A DNA stretch of 43,102 nucleotides from a bacterium (GTDB lineage Bacteria; Patescibacteria; JAEDAM01; Absconditabacterales; Absconditicoccaceae): contig JAUMYK010000008.1 in the NCBI GenBank assembly GCA_030528665.1, forward strand, positions 1 to 43,102, given 5' to 3'. Position 1 is the stretch's first letter. Every line of letters starts with the position of its first letter. The translations under genes and the position numbers were made by a program. A model generated the notes under the pieces. The model saw nothing but the letters and a program-made list of their open reading frames with translations, was not told the DNA's origin and did not search any database. Below are positions 1 to 10,121 of this stretch, piece by piece.

Positions 1-2
1 TT

Positions 3-803
3 CTCTTGGTGATTTTTGTACTCTCGGTGGGAGTCATCACGATCATGCAGGCGGTTACGAGGACGACTAATTATATTTCAGAGACCGCCCAGCGTACCAT
101 AGCCCTCAATCTCGCCAAAGAAGAGCTAGAGGCAATGTATACTATTCGTAATACCAATTGGCGTCGCCGAGCCTCCCAGAGAAATCAGTGCCGACTCAAA
201 GCCGATCCAATGGTGGATTCGAAAAATGATGGCTGTCAGAATGATGGATGGATCCGTGCAGGGAGAGGGATTCCAAAGGTTGTAGAGAAAGATGGACAAG
301 TGTATACAAGATTTATGCAACTGTCAGCTTTTGAAGTTTATAATCAGAATAAGGATCCAGCACAAAGAACCTGTGGAAGATATCAGGTATGGGCTTCCCT
401 TGAAGAAGCAAAAGAATGGGTGAAAAAATGAGTGATCGCCAATCTCGATAATCCTAGAGATGGGCATCGCCTGTATCAGTTGCACTTTGTAGATGGGTAG
501 TGGATTGATCAGCGAGCATACGAGGGCTATCGTGCTAAATATGGGAAAGCTCCTCAGGTAGATACGAGCAAGGGGAAGTATCTGAGATTTGTAAGGATTG
601 ATGGTTTGTATCCTAAAAACCATCCTGATCCTCAGCAGTGTCTCTCTTGTACGGTAGGGACAGATAGGACAGGTATTGCAGAGCCAGCCTTGTGTGGAGG
701 AGATGAGGCGAAAGAGCTGCGTTTTTGTGCTGTAGTGCTGTATTATGCACCGTATCGAGGTATGGTAGAGTTATGCTCCGTGATGACAAATTTTCTCAAT
801 TAG
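3..803 (+). pseudogene. Pilin-like (type IV prepilin family) protein, 5'-partial, interrupted by TAG
   Basis: The frame is open from the window edge. The first ~20 residues are hydrophobic (VIFVLSVGVITIMQ), followed by a helix with EELEAMYTIRN, the usual look of a type IV prepilin or pseudopilin after its processing site; the leader peptide would lie before the window. TGA at 429-431 reads as Gly. TAG at 498-500 then interrupts the frame, but the same frame continues with clear protein character (CLSC motif, ...LRFCAVVLYYAPYRG) to TAG at 801-803. One base change (for example AAG, CAG or TGG to TAG) would explain the break. It could be a young pseudogene, a UAG readthrough case or a sequence error. 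If translation stops at 500 the product loses its C-terminal ~100 residues. The pilin assignment rests on the N-terminus only. Confidence 0.55.
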
Positions 804-847
804 TGGCTATGGTTTGTAGAGGGAGGGGGAATTTGTGTGCTTTTTTC

Positions 848-875
848 TTGCAAATGCTAGGGATTTTGCTATATA
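848..875 (+). promoter_or_regulatory. Promoter of tRNA-His
   Basis: TTGCAA (848-853), a 16-base spacer and TATATA (870-875). A start about 7 bases downstream would give a leader of roughly 9 bases before the tRNA. The same TTGCAA/N16 core recurs in front of many genes in this window. Confidence 0.6.
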
Positions 876-890
876 TAGCTTTGCAGGTAT

Positions 891-968
891 GGCGATTGTA
901 GCTCAGTTGGTTAGAGCATCGGATTGTGGTCCCGAGGGTCGCGGGTTCGATTCCCGTCAATCGCCCCA
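891..968 (+). tRNA. tRNA-His (GTG anticodon)
   Basis: A full cloverleaf can be folded: D stem GCTC/GAGC, anticodon loop TTGTGGT with anticodon GTG, T arm GCGGG-TTCGATT-CCCGT, and an encoded CCA at 966-968. The extra 5' G (891) pairs with C73 (965), the G-1:C73 identity pair specific to tRNA-His, and the seven acceptor pairs below it are perfect. The innermost anticodon-stem pair (31-39) is an A-C mismatch, and 49-65 is a G-T wobble. Confidence 0.95.
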
Positions 969-1028
969 CTTCTTAGAGGAAAGTGATCTAGAATCAGCTT
1001 TCTTTTTTTCTTTAGTTTTTCTCTTATC

Positions 1029-1054
1029 AAAAAAAAGCCCTTTATGAGGGGCTT
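1029..1054 (-). terminator. Intrinsic terminator of the minus-strand gene at 1078
   Basis: On the minus strand AAGCCC...GGGCTT is followed by a run of eight T. It lies just after the stop of the 1078-1512 gene. On the plus strand the same hairpin has a weaker T tract and may also end the tRNA-His transcript. Confidence 0.7.
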
Positions 1055-1077
1055 GGCTTTTGTACGCTAGGATATAA

Positions 1078-1512
1078 CTATGCAGGATCAAACTCCTCAA
1101 AGAAGTAGGATTCTGTCTTTTCATCAAAGCCATAGCGATAGCTTTTGCTGCCTACGACTTCGATTTCCTGTTTGGTGGCTTCATAGGTAGTATTGGTATT
1201 GACTACGCCTCGAGAGCGTTGTTTGAAGTAGCTCGATTCTACCACATGTTTTCCAGGGAGGACATAAAATCCTGTCGTAGTCATTCCTTCTGAGAAGGTA
1301 ATTGGCTTTTCTCCATCGATAGTATGGATTTCTATGCTACCACCTCAGTTCCAAGCGAGTTTATACGCTTTGAGGTAGACTTTGACTGCGTTGGGATGTT
1401 GGTCGAGCCAAGCAGCGGTTTTTTTCTTTTTGTGTTGGCTGTAGAGGAATCGTCCGACAAGGACTGCAAGCATAAGTCCTACATAGAGGATAATTCAGGT
1501 TTGTAGGTTCAT
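1078..1512 (-). CDS. Small membrane-anchored protein, unknown function
   Basis: 144 residues, ATG at 1512, TAA stop. TGA codons read as Gly at residue 6 and in a WNGGGS stretch near residue 60; with the standard code only the last 68 residues would be seen. Residues ~5-25 form one membrane helix (IILYVGLMLAVLVG), followed by a lysine-rich stretch, so the remainder is probably cytoplasmic. The C-terminal part is rich in T, Y and E and ends FFEEFDPA. The 1550-2005 gene ends 37 bases upstream on the same strand, so the two are probably co-transcribed. No family recognised. Confidence 0.75.
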
Positions 1513-1549
1513 GGTAGTAGGGGGTAAATGGAATAAAAGGATCAGGTTT

Positions 1550-2005
1550 TTACTGTTTTTTTTGTGTTTTGAGAGGCTGAGCTGAGGATTGGTCTCCGAG
1601 GAGATGGAGGGCTTCCAAGAGCTGGTAAAACTGGCTTTCTCCAAGTGCAGCGAGATTTACCCTCTCTTCTTCCTTCTCTTGTGGTTTGATAATGAGATGA
1701 TAGGAACGGGCAGTATGGCTCCCGTCTTTCATATGAAAGCCAAATTGCGCGGTCTCGAGCGGATAACTCAGCTTTTTTTTGCCTTTGTGGATGATGAGGT
1801 TTTGGTCGGTGAGGGTGACTTTGGTCTGGAGATCGAGGATGAGCATCGTGATGATCCAGAGGCAACCAATGCTTGCAACGATGAGCATCGTGGTTTCACT
1901 CACTCTCATCCAAGAGAGCAGGATCAGCACAAATCCGACTCCCAAGAGGTACCAAAAGCTGTCTTGGAGGAGGGCAAGGAGGCTGGCTTTGTAGGTTTTG
2001 CGCAT
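1550..2005 (-). CDS. Two-helix membrane protein with a PH-like tail, unknown function
   Basis: 151 residues, ATG at 2005, no TGA. Two hydrophobic helices (about residues 18-32 and 40-58) are followed by a soluble region of ~90 residues with a beta-rich pattern (KVTLTDQNLIIHKGKKKLSYP), which resembles bacterial PH-type domains found after two membrane helices; this is a weak fold guess. A TTGCAT-N17-TACAAT promoter lies just upstream. It leads a two-gene unit with the 1078-1512 gene. Confidence 0.75.
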   Translation of the reverse strand: MRKTYKASLLALLQDSFWYLLGVGFVLILLSWMRVSETTMLIVASIGCLWIITMLILDLQTKVTLTDQNLIIHKGKKKLSYPLETAQFGFHMKDGSHTARSYHLIIKPQEKEEERVNLAALGESQFYQLLEALHLLGDQSSAQPLKTQKKQ

Positions 2006-2031
2006 CTGAAAGAGGGAAAAGGGCTAAAGTG

Positions 2032-2060
2032 ATTGTATCATATATATATCTTAAATGCAA
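2032..2060 (-). promoter_or_regulatory. Promoter of the 1550-2005 gene
   Basis: On the minus strand: TTGCAT (2060-2055), 17-base spacer containing TATATATAT, TACAAT (2037-2032). The start codon is ~27 bases downstream of the -10 box. Confidence 0.5.
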
Positions 2061-2088
2061 GTCCTTTTTTGGGGAATTTATGGGGAGA

Positions 2089-3660
2089 TTAGTCAGTTTT
2101 TTCTTCTTTTTTGGCGTAGAGAATGCTTGGCTGGAGCTGGGCAGTGAAATGTTTGAGTTCAAATGCTTGATTTCGCTCTTCAAAAGTGCTATTTTGTGCG
2201 GTATCGAGCGTGCTGAGTTCGGCGATACCGAGGATGGATTTGAGTTTCTCGAAGCCGTGGGTAAGGATAGGTGCGGAGAGGAGGGTCAGATTTTTGAGGA
2301 TATAGAGGAGGAATTGGAGGGTTTCGATGGCTTCTGTTCTGCTGGATTCATCTTTGTATTTTTTTCGAGGTTCAGTTTTGGTGATGAGTTCGTTGGCTTT
2401 TTGGACGAGGCGGTATCGGTCTTGCAAATAGCCTTGGAGATTGAAGTTTTTGAGATAGCGGTCTGGGATTTGGGAGAAAAAGTTTGCAAAATCCAGATCA
2501 GGGTCTTGTTGATTTCGCTCTGCAAGGAGTATAGGGATAGCTTTCCCTTCATTGATCTGGTATTTTTTGCAGAGATTGGTGACCCTGTTGACAAGGTTAC
2601 CCCAGGCTCAGATCAGCATACTATTGTAGACATTTGCTAGTCTCTGCAGTGAGAAATCTCCATCAGCATTGAGTGAGACATCATAGAGGAGATTGAAGAC
2701 AAAGGCATCTCTCCCATATTGATCCACAATTTCGCTAGGATCGATGACATTGCCTGTAGATTTGGACATTTTTTCACCGTTGAGGGTGAGGTGTCCGTGA
2801 GCGAGGAGGACTTTTGGGAGGGGGAGCTGGGCTGAGAGGAGCATTGCTGGCCAAAATGCTGCGTGAAATCTGAGGATATCTTTACCTATGACATGGATGT
2901 CCGCAGGTCGGATATGTTTTCGCTGCTCGTTGTGTCCAAATCCCTGTCCTGTGAGGTAATTGGTCAGTGCATCACACCAGACATACATCACATGTTCTGG
3001 GTCGCCAGGGACTGGGACTCCTCGTGGCATTTTGGATTTTTGGCGGGAAAAGGAGACATCTTCTGCTTTCTCAAGAAAGGCGAGGATTTCGTTTTTTCTG
3101 ATCTCAGGCTCGATGAGGTAAGCATCTTCACGGATCAGTTTTATGACTTGTTCTTTGTATTTGGAGAGTCTGAAAAAGTAGTTTTCCTCTGAGATTTCTT
3201 GGAGCTGTTTGGTCGGGTGGTCTGGGCATTTTCCATCAATGAGGTCTTTGTCGACTTTCATCGATTCGCAACCTTCACAGTAGCGTCCTTGATAGGATTT
3301 TTTGTAGATGTCGCCTGCGGCTGCGAGTTTTTCCCACATCAGTTTGGCACCTGGATAGTGGCTGGTTTCATCTGAGGTCGAGAGGAAATGGGTATGCGAG
3401 ATGTCGAGTTTTTTGTACAGCTCAAGAAAGGAGGAGATGTTTTTTTGGATAAAAGTTCTGACCTCGAGTCCCTCTTTTTGTGCGGTGTTTCGGTTTTTCA
3501 TCCCATGGTCATCGCTTCCTGTCTGAAAGGTAACTTGATACCCTGCCATTCTCCACATCCTAGCGAGTGCATCGGTTTGGATGATTTCGAGTGCGTGTCC
3601 AGCGTGAGGAGTGCCGTTCATATAAGGGATAGCGGTGGTGATATAGAATTTGTGTGCCAT
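2089..3660 (-). CDS. metG: Methionyl-tRNA synthetase
   Basis: 523 residues; charges tRNA-Met with methionine. The class I signature HAGH lies near residue 20 (after AIPYMNGTP) and KMSKS near residue 298 (GEKMSKSTGN). Between them is the connective domain with the Cys motif YCEGCES and GKCPDHP, and WCDALTNYLTG. TGA at 2608-2610 reads as Gly at residue 351, immediately before AWGNLVNRVTN, the conserved start of the anticodon-binding helical domain; under the standard code the enzyme would lose that domain. The length fits the short MetRS form without the C-terminal tRNA-binding (Arc1p-like) domain. I chose ATG 3660 (MAHKFYITTAIPY) rather than the upstream codon at 3699, because the promoter and leader lie in between. 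Confidence 0.96.
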
Positions 3661-3680
3661 CGAGAAAAAGAGAAATAAAA

Positions 3681-3716
3681 CTGATTTCAGTGTACACAAA
3701 ATCCTCCTGTTTGCAA
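3681..3716 (-). promoter_or_regulatory. metG promoter with ATCAG leader box
   Basis: On the minus strand: TTGCAA (3716-3711), 16-base spacer, TACACT (3694-3689), GAA, then ATCAG (3685-3681) running into a T-rich leader up to the ATG at 3660. No Shine-Dalgarno sequence is visible before the start. It has the same architecture as infB, lepA and tsaC. Confidence 0.65.
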
Positions 3717-3754
3717 GTGGGAAGTAAGCAAAAAGCGTTTTGTATTTTTTGTAA

Positions 3755-3781
3755 GAAAAAACAGAGCTAGGAGTTGCTCTG
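3755..3781 (-). terminator. Intrinsic terminator of the 1150-residue surface protein gene
   Basis: On the minus strand CAGAGC (3781-3776), an 8-base loop and GCTCTG (3767-3762) are followed by TTTTTT. It lies 31 bases after the stop at 3812. Confidence 0.65.
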
Positions 3782-3811
3782 CTTTCGTTTGATTGTTAAG
3801 CTTTTTTACTT

Positions 3812-6800
3812 TCACTTTCCTTTGATTCTGTACATCATCAGGAGGACATAGGCTCTGATCTCTTGGATCGTAGGCGTAGGGTCTTTGATAACGGTGTCTC
3901 CGTGGAGTTTGTCCATATGTCCTTGCCATCGTTGGTCTGCGGTATTATTGTCATACTGGTTACCATATAAGACTCTTGAGAGTACGGTTACCAGTTCCGC
4001 TCTAGAGACATATTTGTTTGGCATAAAGGCATCAAGTGGTGTTTTTCCATCTGAATGGAGTCCCATAATCTCGAGTTTACACGCAGTAGTCATATAGCTT
4101 GAGAGTTCTGCATTGACCTGATCTGCATCAGTATAGGTATCACAGAATGGTTTATCTAGAATTGGCTGTCTATCAGTATATTTGAGGGTAAAGATAGACA
4201 GCATTTTTGCAAGCTCAGCTCTAGTCAGATAATCAAGGAGCCTTGCATCAGCTAAAGTAGCTTGTGTCGTGATCCCATTTTCAAAAGCTCGTTTGTAAGC
4301 ATCAATCATCTCGTTGTCCGTAGGGATATCTGGAGATTGAGGATCAGTATTTTGATCTTGAGTTTGATCTTGATTTGGAGTGTTACCACAAGAGTTGTCA
4401 TAATAGCTTGGTGAATGATCACCGTGAGGGCAATGATCTCTAATAAGGCTAGCTCACCCCCCTCATCCTGAATATCCAGCACTTGAGCCAGAATTTCCAG
4501 TATTATTTCCTCCTTGATGGTTGCCGTTGTTTGGGGATTGTACGGTAAGTTTTACTTTTACCTTGTCAGTACTACCATCTGAGTAAGTAACGGTCAATTC
4601 GATCTCCTTTTCTCCTGGGGTATCTTGGAGGGTAGAAAGGTTTACTGCTGGATCAAGCGTGATCGTTGTATTTGCTGGGAACGTAGTTTGATTGGTGATG
4701 GCATTTTTTACCTCATTTTCAGTCAGTTTTGGTGCATTTGCTGTTTTTGTCAGGTTTTGAACGTTTGGTTCGTGATTGTATTTTTGTGGTTTGCTATTGG
4801 GGTCTTTGGGGTCTGAGTTGTGCTGTAGTTCTTCAGCATCGGAGACTCCATCATTATCATCATCAAGATCGGTCTCATCTGGCGTACCATCATTATCAAA
4901 ATCTTTTTTGTAGAGCAAGGTCAGCGTGGTAGGAGTAGTCTGTTCCAACACTGTCAAAGTAGTTGCTTGGTTTGGATTGATGAGATAGCCTAGTTTTGGG
5001 GTATGATTTACTGGAATGACTTCTCCGATATAGCCTTGACCACTTTGTTGAGGATGGAGTTCTGTTGGTGTTCCCTCTTCGAGATATGAGATTTCATAGG
5101 CAAAGATTTTTTGAGTTTCATCAACGATATAGGCTACTGTGATGGTTTCATTATCTGATGTGATGGTATATGGGAATGGTGTAGAACTTGCGGTATCCAG
5201 TTTGTAGCCAGCTGGTGTCTTGTCTTCAATATCTGAAGCATTGACTATTGGATGAGCTTTTGGAATAGATTTGGTTAGGGTTTCTAGTGGATGACCTGCT
5301 TTGCGATATTCAATGTGATAGTTGAAAGTTTGGTTATCATCTACTTCATAGTATCTATTTTCTACGGTATCATTGGCATCTACATTGAAAGTCATTGCTT
5401 GTCCTGGAGTGAGTTTGTAGCCCGTTGGAGCGGCTGGTGGAGTAAGCGTGATAGTTTCTCCAATATAGGCAGTCCCTGTATCTTGGTTTCTCTCTATAGC
5501 AGGCACTGGGATTGTAGTCCCTATGAGGTAGTAGTTTACCGTATAGTTCCAGATTTTTTGGTCTTGGTCTACTTCAAAGTTTGCTGTGTAGGTAGTGTCT
5601 GCAGTAATAGGCGTATTTGTATCGCTTGGAGGGGTTTGCCCGCTCGTGTCTGTCCAGTTTTTAAACTTGTATCCAGTATCAGCCACTGGTGTGGGAAGGC
5701 TAAGTTTGGAGAAGGGAGCGTTGGCAAAGATTTTTTGAGGAGTGTCTGGATTGATGCTTCCATTTGCTCCTGTTACAAAGTTGATTTCAAGCACTGTTGT
5801 ATCCACGGTAGCTTGTTTTTCTGCTGATTGATTTCCAAGCGTGTCCTCAGCTTTGACCTTGAGAATATATTTTCTGTTTTTGTCCTTTTTTGGAGCAGAG
5901 AATGTTACTGTTTCTGAAGGATTTGAAGCATTGTAAGGGATTTCAGTGGAAGCTACTACTTCTGTACAATTACTACCATCAGCATCACATTCCTCAATTG
6001 TGTAGAGGTATTTCGTGACTCCTGAGGGATCTGTGGCTTGCGGGATGGTGAAAGTAATGGCTTCGGTCGAGGGATTCAGGGTTCCACTTGGGTCTGGGAG
6101 AGTTGGTCAAGTGAGGTCAGTTTCTCTCGTAATAGTCAGTATTTTTTCGTATCTTCCTCCGTTACCATCATCTACTTCAATCCTAATAGAATAGCTATTT
6201 TTGGTGGCTGGAGAAAAGTTGGCGATGAGTTTCTCGCCTTGGATGCTGAAAAGAGCATTGTCCTCATCTCCTGCTCCTGCAAGGAGTCTATACTGATGAC
6301 CAGTAGGAGTATCAGGGTCAATGGTAGAGAGGGTTCCTACTTCAGTTCCTAAGGTGAGATTGGGTGCAATGGTAGTGGATGAGAGGATAATATCGGTAGG
6401 AGCAAGGTTGGTACTGATGTATTTGATATTGATAGTTCCATTGAAATTGACAAATCTGGTATCATTTCGGGTTGCACTAATGACTTCGTTGTTTTGGACT
6501 GAGGAATTGAGGGTAATGATACCATTGTTGCTGCTGAGTTTTCCTGCGATACTTGGGCTGAGGTCTACGAGCGCGCCCCCTGCGGTTTTGATTGGTGTGG
6601 TGAAGGTTTTGGTATTGACGATATAGGTGTTTGCAGTTTGTCTCTGAAAATTATTATTGGGATGAGCGTGTTCTGGTTTGAGATGAGAGAGATCTGAGAG
6701 GGCATTGCCAACGAGATCAAGATCAGTCCTTTTTTGTGTGGAAAATGCTGGAGGAAAGTGGTTTAACTTTGGAGTTTGTCGCTGGAGTCTGACTCTAGGA

Positions 6801-7264
6801 AGATCTTTGAGACCAGAAACATCTTGGATCTTACAGGTAGCACAATCAAATGCTTGGACTCGTGGCATTTGGAGAAAGATCGTAACATCGCTAATATTGC
6901 TTCTATTGAATTCAAATGCTTTGAGATGTTTAAAATATTGTAGCCCTTCTAAGTTGCTAATCGGAATTTTGGAAGACAAACCGTTTCCTGCATAGAGTCT
7001 TTTTTCATTCTCTCTTTTGTTGGCAAAGAAGTTGGCAGCTTCTCCTTCGGTAATATCAGCAAGATATTTGGGATCATTGACATCAATTGAGGCAACGATG
7101 GTCGCATTGAGATCTCCTTGATTGAGTTCTTTGGCGATATTCAGAGTTTTTTTGAGGTTTGGGTCTGGGAAGTGGATGGGGTCGTTGTCTCCTGCTTGTA
7201 CAAAAGAAAGGCAGCATATGCTTATCCCTAGGAGGAGTAGGGTGGATCAAAAGAGTGGTTTCAT
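3812..7264 (-). CDS. Large multidomain surface protein (LRR-like, Ig/MucBP-like, TSP3, Rib-like, SLH-like)
   Basis: 1150 residues, ATG 7264, TAA stop. TGA is Gly at four places (near 7247, 6107-6109, 4463-4465 and 4454-4456); the last two sit in a Gly linker coded TGA-GGG-GGG-TGA. Order: signal peptide (residues 1-26, ends SFVQA); leucine-rich-repeat-like region with ISNLEGLQYFKHLKAFEF (~95-190); cadherin/Ig-like region with GTLSTIDPDTPTGHQYRLLAG (~230-390); InlB-B/MucBP-like repeats beginning FVTGANGSINPDT (~490-780) with repeated Y-x-V-D-x-x-Q-K-I-x-x-Y units; an acidic calcium-binding thrombospondin type 3 stretch, DFDNDGTPDETDLDDDNDG; a Rib/alpha-like domain (~850-920); a Gly/Asn and Gln/Asp-rich linker; and a C-terminal SLH-like pair that could anchor it to the cell envelope. 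It follows gatA by 72 bases. Probable adhesin or cell-contact protein (inference); the domain names are by eye. Confidence 0.85.
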
Positions 7265-7336
7265 CGTAATAAAGGATCAGAAGATAAAAAGTAGGAGTTA
7301 GGATAAGATTGGTTCATCTGAGAGGTATGATGAGGT

Positions 7337-8746
7337 TTATCTGAGGTGTTCTATGAGTTTTGCTACGGAGAAGAGCGTTTGATCTTGCCATTGTCCTGCC
7401 ATAATGTGCAGTCCGACTGGGAGCTGTTCCCCTTGGTCTTCTACATTGCCCATTGGGACTGAGATAGCAGGGAGTCCTGCGAGGTTTGCTGGGACAGTAT
7501 AGAGGTCGGCAAGGTACATTTTGAGAGGATCGTTGGTTTTGGAGTTGAGCTTTCGTGCGGGTTCTGGAGTGGTAGGAGTAAGGATGGCAGTATAGTCCTG
7601 AAAAATCTCTGAGAAAGCGGTTTTGAGTTGAGCTTGGGCTTTGAGGGCTTTGAGGTAGTAGCTTTCATAGTTTTGGGAGCTGAGAACGAAAGTTCCGATC
7701 AGGATTCTTCTTTTTACTTCTTCACCAAAGCCTTTGGCTCTCATCTGGGCGTAGTAGGCATCCAGACTCTCAAACTGTTCAGTATCTGTCTGCTGTCCAA
7801 ATCTGATACCATCAAAGCGAGCTAAATTGGTGCTGACCTCAGAAGGCATCAGGGTATAGTAGATTGCAAGACAGGATTTGAGAAGTGGAAAAGGTTTGAT
7901 GTCTACGGTATAGCCTTGGGATTTGAGTTGCTCGATTTTGTGGAGAAAGTGGCTTTTGATCTGAGGATCAAGTCCAGTCCCTAGTGCTTCCTCAGGTACG
8001 AAGAATTTAGCGTTTTGGAGATCGATGTTTTGTGGGGTGCTGATCTGGTCGGCGTGAGGAGAGGAGGTTGCATCCTTTTCATCATATCCCGCCAAAAAAG
8101 AGAATAAAAGCTGACTATCTTCCACGGTTTTGCTAAAAATGCCGACTTGATCAAGTGATGAAGCCATCGCTACCACTCCATAGCGAGAGATCGCTCCGTA
8201 GCTGGGTTTAAATCCTACAATTCCACACATACTGGCAGGCTGTCTGACACTGCCTCAGGTATCGGTGCCGAGGGAGGCGATCGCCATATCGGTAGCGACT
8301 ACAACCGCTGAACCTCCGCTACTTCCTCCTGGGATACGGTCTGTACCGTGGGGATTGAGTACGGCACCAAAAGCAGAGTTTTCGTTGCTTCCCCCCATAG
8401 CGAATTCATCCATATTGGTCTGTGCAATAAAGGTAGCTCAGGCTTCTTGCAGTTTTTGGATGCAGGTGGCGGTGTAGGGTGCGTGGTAGTCTTTGAGCAT
8501 CTTAGAGGCACAGCTGGTGATCTGGTCTTTGATAAGGATGTTGTCTTTGATCATCAGGGGGAGAGCCGCAAGGGGTTTTTGCTCAGCGGAGGAAATTTCT
8601 GCTGTACTCGGCTGATGAAAGCGGAGGCAGGCGTTGTAGTGAGGATTGAGGGTATGTGCTTTTTTGAGGTAGTGGTCGATGATAGCGGAGGCGGATTGTT
8701 TTTTGTCTTGAAGAGATTGGAGGTAAGAACTGATCGTAAGGCGCAT
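7337..8746 (-). CDS. gatA: Asp-tRNA(Asn)/Glu-tRNA(Gln) amidotransferase subunit A
   Basis: 469 residues, the usual GatA length. As part of GatCAB it releases ammonia from glutamine to amidate Glu-tRNA-Gln or Asp-tRNA-Asn. The amidase catalytic triad is visible: Lys in LPLMIKDNI (~residue 80), the cis-Ser in [14 protein letters not shown] and the nucleophilic Ser in [11 protein letters not shown]. The first Gly of DTGGS is coded by TGA, as is a Gly in [18 protein letters not shown]; under the standard code the gene would fall into two non-functional pieces. gatB and gatC are not in the window. A TTGCAA-N16-TAAAGT promoter precedes it. Confidence 0.96.
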
Positions 8747-8779
8747 AGGCGGTATGAGAATATAAAGTCAGATTTTTTT

Positions 8780-8807
8780 ACTTTATGGATTTCAGGCTGG
8801 TTTGCAA
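8780..8807 (-). promoter_or_regulatory. gatA promoter
   Basis: On the minus strand: TTGCAA (8807-8802), 16-base spacer, TAAAGT (8785-8780), followed by an A run and ATCTGAC, then a leader of ~25 bases to the ATG. ATCTGA is a variant of the ATCAG box seen at other starts. Confidence 0.6.
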
Positions 8808-8864
8808 CTCTATTCTGCTCCAAGAATGAGGAAGTATGATATTTGATTGGTTGCTCAAGAATCC

Positions 8865-8892
8865 TTGTTTTTGTGAGAGAATTCCTTAGACT
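8865..8892 (+). promoter_or_regulatory. Promoter of mtnN
   Basis: TTGTTT (8865-8870), 16-base spacer, TAGACT (8887-8892). The ATG at 8921 follows after 28 bases of T/G-rich leader without a Shine-Dalgarno sequence. Confidence 0.4.
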
Positions 8893-8920
8893 CTGTGTGT
8901 TTATTTTGTTGTGAAAAAAA

Positions 8921-9595
8921 ATGAAAAAAGTCTGAATTTTGACTGCGATGCGTGAAGAAGCTCAACATATTATCCGCCTTTTGGGATTAGAACAGACCTG
9001 ATCTTTTGATCAGCTGAGTTTTTGGGAAAATCAGGATATTGTGCTGGTCTTGTCGGGAGTCGGAAAAATTCAAGCAAGTTTGGCTACGACGCTGCTCTGT
9101 GAGCGTTATATGCCTCAATGGCTGATCAATATCGGAATCGCAGGCAATCTCAAAGGCAATCAGGCAGAGATTGGAGAAGTTTTTTTGATGAGAGAGGTAA
9201 GACAGCATGATTTGTATTTGCCTTTTGAGGGGGAGCATCTTGCCTATGCTAAGGAAGCGATGGTATTGCCTGAGTGGAGGATGCCTGAGCAAGAGAGGGA
9301 TTTTGTTCTGCAGTATGGAGGAATAGCGGTGACTGGGGATCAGTTTGTCGATGATGAGCAAAAAGTGCAGCTCCTTTTTGAGCAGACAGGGGCAGATGTG
9401 GTAGAGATGGAGGCCTTTGCCTTTGCAAGTGTGGCTCGTGCTTTTGGCAAGCTCCAAAACACCATCATCATCAAGGCGATCTCTGATGGGGCTGATGACC
9501 AAGCAAAGCTGGCACATATGGATAATTTGGATTTTGCGATGCGTAATAGTATCGTGATTTTGCAGGAAATCCTAGAGCATATCGTTCAGGATTAA
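8921..9595 (+). CDS. mtnN: 5'-methylthioadenosine/S-adenosylhomocysteine nucleosidase
   Basis: 224 residues; hydrolyses MTA and SAH, recycling S-adenosylmethionine by-products. The start ATG at 8921 gives MKKVGILTAMREEA, where TGA codes the Gly and the Glu of AMREEA corresponds to the catalytic acid near residue 12. Other family motifs: SGVGKIQASLATT, NIGIAGNL, VTGDQFV, VVEMEAFAFASVA (ribose-binding Glu) and KAISDGADD (catalytic Asp). A second TGA (Gly) lies near residue 27. Without recoding the start would be placed 120 bases too late. Its TAA overlaps the TAA of the convergent lipoprotein gene by two bases. Confidence 0.93.
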
Positions 9596-10014
9596 AAGTT
9601 TTCAAAGGTTTGATCTACTTTTTTATTGATCTGGGTTTTGATGTCGGTTTTGAGGTCTTCTTTTAGCTGATGGTAGTGCTGTTGAGCCTCGTTTTTTGCG
9701 TTGTCAATGAAGTCGGTGGTTTTGGTTTTGGCTTGATCGTAGGCGTGATTTAGGGTCTCTTTTGCCTGCTGAGCATATTCGTTGTTTTCGATAAAGTCGG
9801 TGGCGTGGTGATTGAGCTGTTGTACGCCTGAGCTGATCAGGTTTTTTGCCTCTTTTGCATATGGGGTGGTGTCGATGAGATGATTGGCTTGGTCTTGGAG
9901 CTGCTGGACTCCTGAGCTGGCGAGTTGCTGGAGTTGTTCGACTTCTGGGGTGTTGAAAAATTCGCTACATCCTGGTAAAATAAAGCTAATAAAGAGCAAG
10001 AGAAGAAGCAGCAT
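9592..10014 (-). CDS. Small lipoprotein with helical repeats
   Basis: 140 residues. The N-terminus LLLLLLLFISFILPGCSE is a signal peptide with a lipobox (LPGC, Cys16), so the mature protein should be lipid-anchored outside the cytoplasmic membrane. The rest is predicted helical, with a repeated unit of ~33 residues: LASSGVQQLQDQANHLIDTT, LISSGVQQLNHHATDFIENN and a third, more diverged copy, each followed by YAK or YAQ. Similar amphipathic repeats occur in YtxH-like and apolipoprotein-like proteins, but no family is certain. It converges on mtnN with overlapping stop codons (9592-9595). Confidence 0.8.
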   Translation of the reverse strand: MLLLLLLFISFILPGCSEFFNTPEVEQLQQLASSGVQQLQDQANHLIDTTPYAKEAKNLISSGVQQLNHHATDFIENNEYAQQAKETLNHAYDQAKTKTTDFIDNAKNEAQQHYHQLKEDLKTDIKTQINKKVDQTFENF

Positions 10015-10121
10015 TGGTATCAGATACAGAATAAAACTTGTCTGTATAATGCGGTTTTGGAGTTGAAAATCAAGGGAGAATGATTACTTTTTGAGTGATA
10101 TTTTAGATCTATGGTAGGAGG

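Noticed and set aside
2029..2640. A long open frame on the plus strand opposite metG
   Set aside because: It is the antisense of metG and the neighbouring promoter; Phe- and Glu-rich low-complexity sequence, typical of a shadow frame.
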